Origin: Myxococcales bacterium
GTDB taxonomy: Bacteria > Myxococcota_A > Polyangia > Polyangiales > Polyangiaceae
Assembly (NCBI GenBank): GCA_013298325.1
Contig: JAAFHJ010000114.1
Span: 1-10,607, forward strand
Reading direction: 5' to 3'
DNA: 10,607 bases
In this document: piece after piece, positions 6,773-10,607 of the stretch
Layout: every line of letters starts with the position of its first letter
Numbering within the stretch: the first letter of the stretch is position 1
Position numbers and translations under genes: made by a program
Notes under the pieces: model-generated
Databases searched by the model: none
Seen by the model: the letters and a program-made list of their open reading frames with translations, nothing else
What the model was told of the DNA's origin: nothing

Positions 6773-7389
6773 CGCGACGCCCCGCGACCGGCCGGAGTGA
6801 GGCCGAAGCTTCGAAACCGATTTTCCCGGTAGTCGGAGGCGCGTGCACGCGCGACGCGCTCCGTCCGCGCCCCAGGGGTTGCAAGCGCCTCGCTCGCGAC
6901 GAGGGCGTCGCCGCTCGCGACGGAAATCGTGGCGGGCGGGGCCGCCCCGCGGACCGTCAGAAAAACGCCGGCTGCGACCGCAAAGGCGCTCGCCGCGGCC
7001 GCGATCCTCGGCAGAAAACGGACCACCGCGCTTCGTTGGGGCAGGGCGGCCGGAGTGCCGCGTTCAATGGCGTTAGAAATGAGCTCCGCGTGGTCTGCGG
7101 GAGAGAGGTCCTGCGGTCGGAAGGCGCTTTGAAGGGCTGCAGCGAACGCCGTATCCTCCTCGCTGCTCAGCGCCGCATCGAGACGTGCCGCGGCTTCCTG
7201 AGGAGGCAACTGAACCGGCGACCATGCCGCGCGAATTGCTTCTTGAAATTCCCGATCTTCTTCCGAAAAAAGTGCGGCGTCTAGGCGGCCTTCCGCTTCG
7301 TCGGCATCCATTTCCCCCGGCTCCCATGCACTCTTCAGCGCAAGGATAAGGTCCTGGTCTTCCGGATCGAATTCGTCAAAGGAGCTCAT
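6769..7389 (-). CDS. Single-pass membrane protein with three 34-residue repeats, probable anti-sigma factor
   Basis: The 206-residue protein overlaps the stop of the ECF sigma gene by ATGA and has a strong ribosome site (GAAGGGGG, 6 nt spacing). Its cytoplasmic half is built of three tandem repeats in exact 34-residue register (about 11-44, 45-78, 79-109). Each has an acidic start, then A-x-x-(S/A)-A-(W/F)-x-P, then a second helix with (R/L)-(L/I)-(D/S)-x-A-(L/I). Examples are LKSAWEP, IRAAWSP and LQSAFRP. One transmembrane helix follows (about 124-146, FLPRIAAAASAFAVAAGVFLTV), then a short periplasmic tail of about 60 residues. Gene order and topology fit an anti-sigma factor. There is no cysteine at all, so it is not the zinc-binding HxxxCxxC class. 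The anti-sigma role is inferred from context, not from a recognised domain. Confidence 0.82.
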   Translation of the reverse strand: MSSFDEFDPEDQDLILALKSAWEPGEMDADEAEGRLDAALFSEEDREFQEAIRAAWSPVQLPPQEAAARLDAALSSEEDTAFAAALQSAFRPQDLSPADHAELISNAIERGTPAALPQRSAVVRFLPRIAAAASAFAVAAGVFLTVRGAAPPATISVASGDALVASEALATPGARTERVARARASDYRENRFRSFGLTPAGRGASR

Positions 7390-8060
7390 CGTTCGCCCCC
7401 TTCTTTGGAACCTTCTAGGACTTTTCTGAGTGCGGCGAGGGCGCGATGAAGCACCACATCAAAGGTCGCGACTGTCACATCAAGCGTCGCCGCGACCTCT
7501 TCCCGCGAGCGCTCTTCGAGGACGCGTAGGCGGATCGCCATTGCGTACCGCTCATTGATCTTTTCGAGCGCCTTCGTGACCCTCTCCTTCGCCGCTGCAC
7601 GGTCACGCGCTTCCGAAAGCTTCGCATCGAGAGGCGTCGCCGTGTTGGTAGCGTCGAGCTCGGTCTGCACGTCTTCCGGCGACCAGAGGAGTGTGCGCTT
7701 CCGGCCACGGAGTTGGTCAAGGGCGGTATTGAGCGCAATGACGCGCAGCCATGGGTAGAAGCCCTTCGCTTGCCAGGTAAATTTCGTAATGTTTGCGCAG
7801 ACTTTTGCGTAGGTCTCGCTGAGTGCATCACGTGCGGCGGCCTCGGACCCGAGCCGGGGGAGGAGGACGGCACGGTAGAGGCGCGGGCCATGGTGCTGGA
7901 GGAGCGACCCAAGGGCGCCCCGGTCGCCGCTCCGTGCCTTTTCGACGAGCGCCTCTTCGCCGTCCAAATCGCTCACAAAAGGGCGAAGCGGCTCCGCTGA
8001 TGGTTCCTCGACCCGCGCCAGCGGGCGAGGACGAAGTTCTTGGGGGGGGCGTTCGCTCAC
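7386..8060 (-). CDS. ECF-type RNA polymerase sigma factor
   Basis: The protein (224 aa from GTG at 8060) has the two-domain ECF layout. Region 2 lies at about 44-122 (DRGALGSLLQHHGPRLYRAV, then ARDALSETYAKV, then GFYPWLRVIALNTALDQLRG, ending with basic RGRKR). A charged linker follows, then region 4 at about 164-215 (LEKINERYAMAIRLRVLEER, SREEVAATLDVTVATFDVVL, HRALAALRKVL), a helix-turn-helix that would read the -35 element. The frame stays open upstream to an ATG at 8408 and includes an ATG at 8231, but residues before 8060 are Arg-rich, low-quality protein and would overlap the ATPase gene if started at 8408. GTG 8060 or 8069 is favoured, though neither has a strong Shine-Dalgarno. It heads the five-gene operon and may regulate itself; I could not find a convincing ECF promoter just upstream. 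Confidence 0.9.
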   Translation of the reverse strand: MSERPPQELRPRPLARVEEPSAEPLRPFVSDLDGEEALVEKARSGDRGALGSLLQHHGPRLYRAVLLPRLGSEAAARDALSETYAKVCANITKFTWQAKGFYPWLRVIALNTALDQLRGRKRTLLWSPEDVQTELDATNTATPLDAKLSEARDRAAAKERVTKALEKINERYAMAIRLRVLEERSREEVAATLDVTVATFDVVLHRALAALRKVLEGSKEGGER

Positions 8061-8262
8061 GGCGCGCACGCTACCCGAAACGGCGCGTCTCGTCCGCCGG
8101 TCTCCGCCATCGATCGGGACGGCGAGGGCCCTTCGGTGCGCGGCCGGAAGGCGCTGCCGTCCGCGAAGCGGGAGACGGCGCGGAGTTCGATGCAGACGCG
8201 TTGCACCGAGTGCGAGGGGGGAAGCATGCATCGCCTCGAAGAACGCGCCGAGCGGAGCACGC
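8061..8262. other. Gap between P-type ATPase and sigma factor genes; no confident gene
   Basis: About 200 bp lie between the ATPase stop and the favoured sigma start. No terminator hairpin with a T-run and no clear promoter is visible. A 57-codon frame (ATG 8227, preceded by GAGG at 6 nt spacing, ending 8057) would end in a GTGA overlap with the sigma start, matching the overlap style of the downstream genes. Its Arg/Ser/Pro-rich content does not look like a folded protein, so I leave it unannotated. The sigma promoter presumably lies here or inside the ATPase gene. Confidence 0.4.
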
Positions 8263-10607
8263 TTACAGCGTTTTCGCGCTGCGCCGAAAGATCGCTTTTG
8301 CCGCCTCCATGACCGCGACCGGTGCCAGCGAACAGGCGGCAATGAGGAGGGCATCTTTTCCGTGGAGCGGGACGGTATGCAGCACGCTCCGTAAGAACGT
8401 AGACGCATTCGCCCCTGCCTGAAGCGCCGCGCAGAGCGCTACCGCGCCCCAGAGCCAGCGATTCGTGAATAGCGCCTTCCCGAAGACACTGTCTCGGGAA
8501 GAACGTACATTGAATACGTGGACGATTTGCACAAATGCGAGCGTCATAAAGGCAACGGTCTCTGCATGCGCGAGGCCGCCATCGTGCCCGTACCACGTGA
8601 GCGCAACCCGAAAGGCGACGAGCGTAGCTACCGTTAGCAGGATTCCCTGCGCTCCAATATGTGCGAGAAAACGGCCAGATAGGAGCGGGGCGCCGGGATC
8701 GTGGGGTGGCTCGCGCGTCGATCTTGGTGCCTCAAGGGCGATCGCCAGCGCAGGGAAGATGTCGGTGATCATGTTCAGCCAGAGGAGCTGAAGTGCGGCG
8801 AGTGGCATCGGCCATCCGAGCATCAGTGCTGCGAATACTGTCAATATCTCTGCGAGATTGCAGGAGAAGAGATACTTAATGAATCGGAGAATGTTCGCGT
8901 AGATGACCCGCCCCTGATCGACGGCACCTGCAAGGGTCGCGAAGTTGTCATCGACGAGCACCATCGCCGCCGCTTCTTTCGCGACGTCGGTTCCTCGAAG
9001 TCCCATGGCAACGCCGATGTCGGCCTTCTTGAGCGCCGGCGCATCGTTCACGCCGTCACCGGTCATCGCGACCACTTCGCCATTTGCCTGCAAGGCGGCG
9101 ATGATGTCGAGTTTGTCCTTTGGCGATACGCGTGCAAACACCGCCGTCCGCGCGACGAGTTTCCGGCGGCCTTCGTCGTCCAGGGGGGCGAGATCGCGCG
9201 CATGGACGACCTCCGTCGCCGTGGGGTCTGCATCCAAGAGGCCGAGTTGCCTCGCGATTTCGCTCGCTGTTGCCAGCTGATCGCCGGTCAGCATGACCGT
9301 GCGAATCCCCGACGCACGGCAGCTGGCGATGGCCTCTTTCGCCCCCGCGCGGAGCGGGTCAATCATTCCCACAAGAGCGACCATTGTCAAATCGTCTTCT
9401 CCGCGGTCGGCACTGCCTTCTTTGAGCTCCTTCTTTGCGAGCGCCAGGACGCGAAGTGCGCCGGGGATCTGGTGCTTCGGATCGCCTTTCTCCGTACTTG
9501 CAGGCCCGGCAAGGCGTAGGTTTTCGGCCCGCCAGGCGGCGCGCTCGTCGGCATCCATCGGGCTCGCGTCGAGGACTACGCTGGGGGCCCCTTTCACAAA
9601 GGCGACGCGCGAACCGTCGGCGCGTGTGTGGATAGTGGTCATCCGTTGGCTGCTGCTCGTGAAGGGGACTTCGCCAATTCGAGGCAGCTTAGGGATTGAA
9701 AATTTGGACTTTTCGAGGGCGACAAGGAGTGCCCCCTCGGTCGGATCTCCGAGGACGCGCGTGACCGCCCCCTTCTGCAGGGGGCGGTCGACGGTTGCAT
9801 CATTGCACTCTGCACCGATCTCGAGGGCGCTCCCAAGCGCGCTCTTCAACGCCTCGGGGCTGAGGTCTACCCCCTGCTCGGCGAAGGAACCTTCGGCACT
9901 GTAGCCGTCGCCACTGACCAGCACCGTACGCATCTTCGCGGGTGAGTTTTCCGCGTTGACGTCGAGCCACGAATAGGCGCGAACCATCATTTCGTTGCGC
10001 GTGAGGGTCCCCGTCTTGTCGGTGCAAATCACCGTTGTGGAGCCGAGGGTTTCGACCGCCGGGAGCCGCCGTATGAGGGCGCCCCGTGCAGCCATCCGTT
10101 GCATCCCGAGCGCGAGCGTCATCGTTGCGACCGCGGGGAGCCCTTCGGGCACGGCAGCAATGGCGAGGGAGATTCCGATTTCCAGCATCGCCAATGGGGA
10201 GTGACCGCGAAGAAGACCGACACCGACGATGACCGCACAAAGGACGATCACGATGGCAAGAAGGAGCTTTCCGAGGCCGGCGAGCTTTTTTTCGAGGGGC
10301 GTCTCTTCAGCAACTGTGCTTGCGACCCAATGTCCGATCTTCCCGAGTTCCGTCGCACCCCCGATCGCCGTGACGACGAAGGAACCACGCCCGGCGACGA
10401 CAGAAGTGCCTAAAAATACTTCCGATTTCCGATCGCTGATCGACGCGGCCTGTTCCGCAGGCGCTTGGCTTTCTGGGGAGATCGCTTTGGCGACGGAGGT
10501 CGATTCGCCACTGAGGGAGGCCTCTTCCATTCTCAGATCGGCGCTTGTGAGGAGCCGACCATCGGCGGGGACCCGGTCGCCCGCGTCGAGGAGAACAACG
10601 TCGCCTG
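8263..10607 (-). CDS. P2-type (Ca2+-like) cation-transporting P-type ATPase, N-terminus outside window
   Basis: The frame enters from the right edge (GDVVLLDAGDRVPADGRLLT, typical actuator-domain sequence), so the ATG at 10530 is internal. In visible numbering (780 aa) the motifs are LSGES (31-35, Ser where LTGES is usual), M4 PEGLP (153-157), the phosphorylation site DKTGTLT with Asp196, the nucleotide-domain KGAP, MTGDQ, and TGDGVNDAP (about 515-523). Ion-site residues follow the SERCA pattern: the M4 Glu of PEGLP, M5 N583/E586 (SCNLAEIL), and M6 N611/T614/D615 (WLNMITDIF). In M8 a Gln (Q693, FVQIVHVFN) replaces SERCA Glu908, as in PMCA and many bacterial pumps, which suggests one Ca2+-type ion per ATP. 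The pump would export divalent cation from the cytoplasm. There is no C-terminal regulatory extension. Ca2+ over Mn2+ is likely but not certain. It is separated by about 200 bp from the sigma gene and may be a separate unit. Confidence 0.93.
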   Translation of the reverse strand, partial: GDVVLLDAGDRVPADGRLLTSADLRMEEASLSGESTSVAKAISPESQAPAEQAASISDRKSEVFLGTSVVAGRGSFVVTAIGGATELGKIGHWVASTVAEETPLEKKLAGLGKLLLAIVIVLCAVIVGVGLLRGHSPLAMLEIGISLAIAAVPEGLPAVATMTLALGMQRMAARGALIRRLPAVETLGSTTVICTDKTGTLTRNEMMVRAYSWLDVNAENSPAKMRTVLVSGDGYSAEGSFAEQGVDLSPEALKSALGSALEIGAECNDATVDRPLQKGAVTRVLGDPTEGALLVALEKSKFSIPKLPRIGEVPFTSSSQRMTTIHTRADGSRVAFVKGAPSVVLDASPMDADERAAWRAENLRLAGPASTEKGDPKHQIPGALRVLALAKKELKEGSADRGEDDLTMVALVGMIDPLRAGAKEAIASCRASGIRTVMLTGDQLATASEIARQLGLLDADPTATEVVHARDLAPLDDEGRRKLVARTAVFARVSPKDKLDIIAALQANGEVVAMTGDGVNDAPALKKADIGVAMGLRGTDVAKEAAAMVLVDDNFATLAGAVDQGRVIYANILRFIKYLFSCNLAEILTVFAALMLGWPMPLAALQLLWLNMITDIFPALAIALEAPRSTREPPHDPGAPLLSGRFLAHIGAQGILLTVATLVAFRVALTWYGHDGGLAHAETVAFMTLAFVQIVHVFNVRSSRDSVFGKALFTNRWLWGAVALCAALQAGANASTFLRSVLHTVPLHGKDALLIAACSLAPVAVMEAAKAIFRRSAKTL

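Noticed and set aside
8061..8408. N-terminal extension of the sigma factor up to the ATG at 8408
   Set aside because: It overlaps the 3' end of the ATPase gene by 146 bp and reads as Arg-rich shadow sequence; ECF sigma factors are normally near 200 residues.
1..10607. CRISPR arrays, tRNA/rRNA genes, insertion sequences, prophage
   Set aside because: No regularly spaced repeats, no transposase or integrase motifs, no terminal inverted repeats and no RNA-gene signatures were seen on either strand.

Overview
This is a high-GC bacterial window in which every gene I can support lies on the minus strand, so transcription runs from right to left. Three things suggest Myxococcota (myxobacteria-like, 'deltaproteobacterial'): the Ala/Pro/Arg-rich linkers, the J-domain/TPR fusion, and the ECF sigma factor paired with a cysteine-free, tandem-repeat membrane partner plus lipoproteins. 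That placement is an inference from style and content; no rRNA or species-specific marker is present.

Right end (8263-10607): the C-terminal 780 residues of a P2-type Ca2+-like P-type ATPase, whose N-terminus lies beyond the window. About 200 bp without a confident gene follows. Middle (4678-8060): a tightly coupled five-gene operon, in transcription order ECF sigma factor, repeat-containing single-pass membrane protein (probable anti-sigma factor), lipoprotein with helical repeats, Cys-rich lipoprotein, and LpxL/HtrB-like lipid A acyltransferase. All four junctions are the same 4-nt stop/start overlap (ATGA three times, GTGA once), which points to translational coupling and a shared envelope-related role.

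Left part (1-4549): a chaperone-like cluster. It holds a J-domain protein with an extra N-terminal helical domain and C-terminal TPRs, then after 227 bp a complete DnaK (Hsp70), then a rho-independent-type terminator, then a TPR protein that runs off the left edge. The visible end of that TPR protein resembles the TFIIB/cyclin-fold repeat. The DnaK has all the ATPase motifs but lacks the acidic C-terminal tail and has changed residues at the peptide-binding 'arch', so it is plausibly a specialised paralogue working with the neighbouring J protein. No grpE or canonical dnaJ is visible.

No tRNA, rRNA, CRISPR, insertion sequence or other mobile element was found. No gene-free stretch exceeds about 230 bp. 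The most noteworthy items are the TPR plus cyclin-like protein at the left edge, the exact 34-residue triple repeat in the putative anti-sigma factor, the uninterrupted chain of 4-nt overlaps, and a cluster of symmetric elements with a sigma-54-like match upstream of dnaK.
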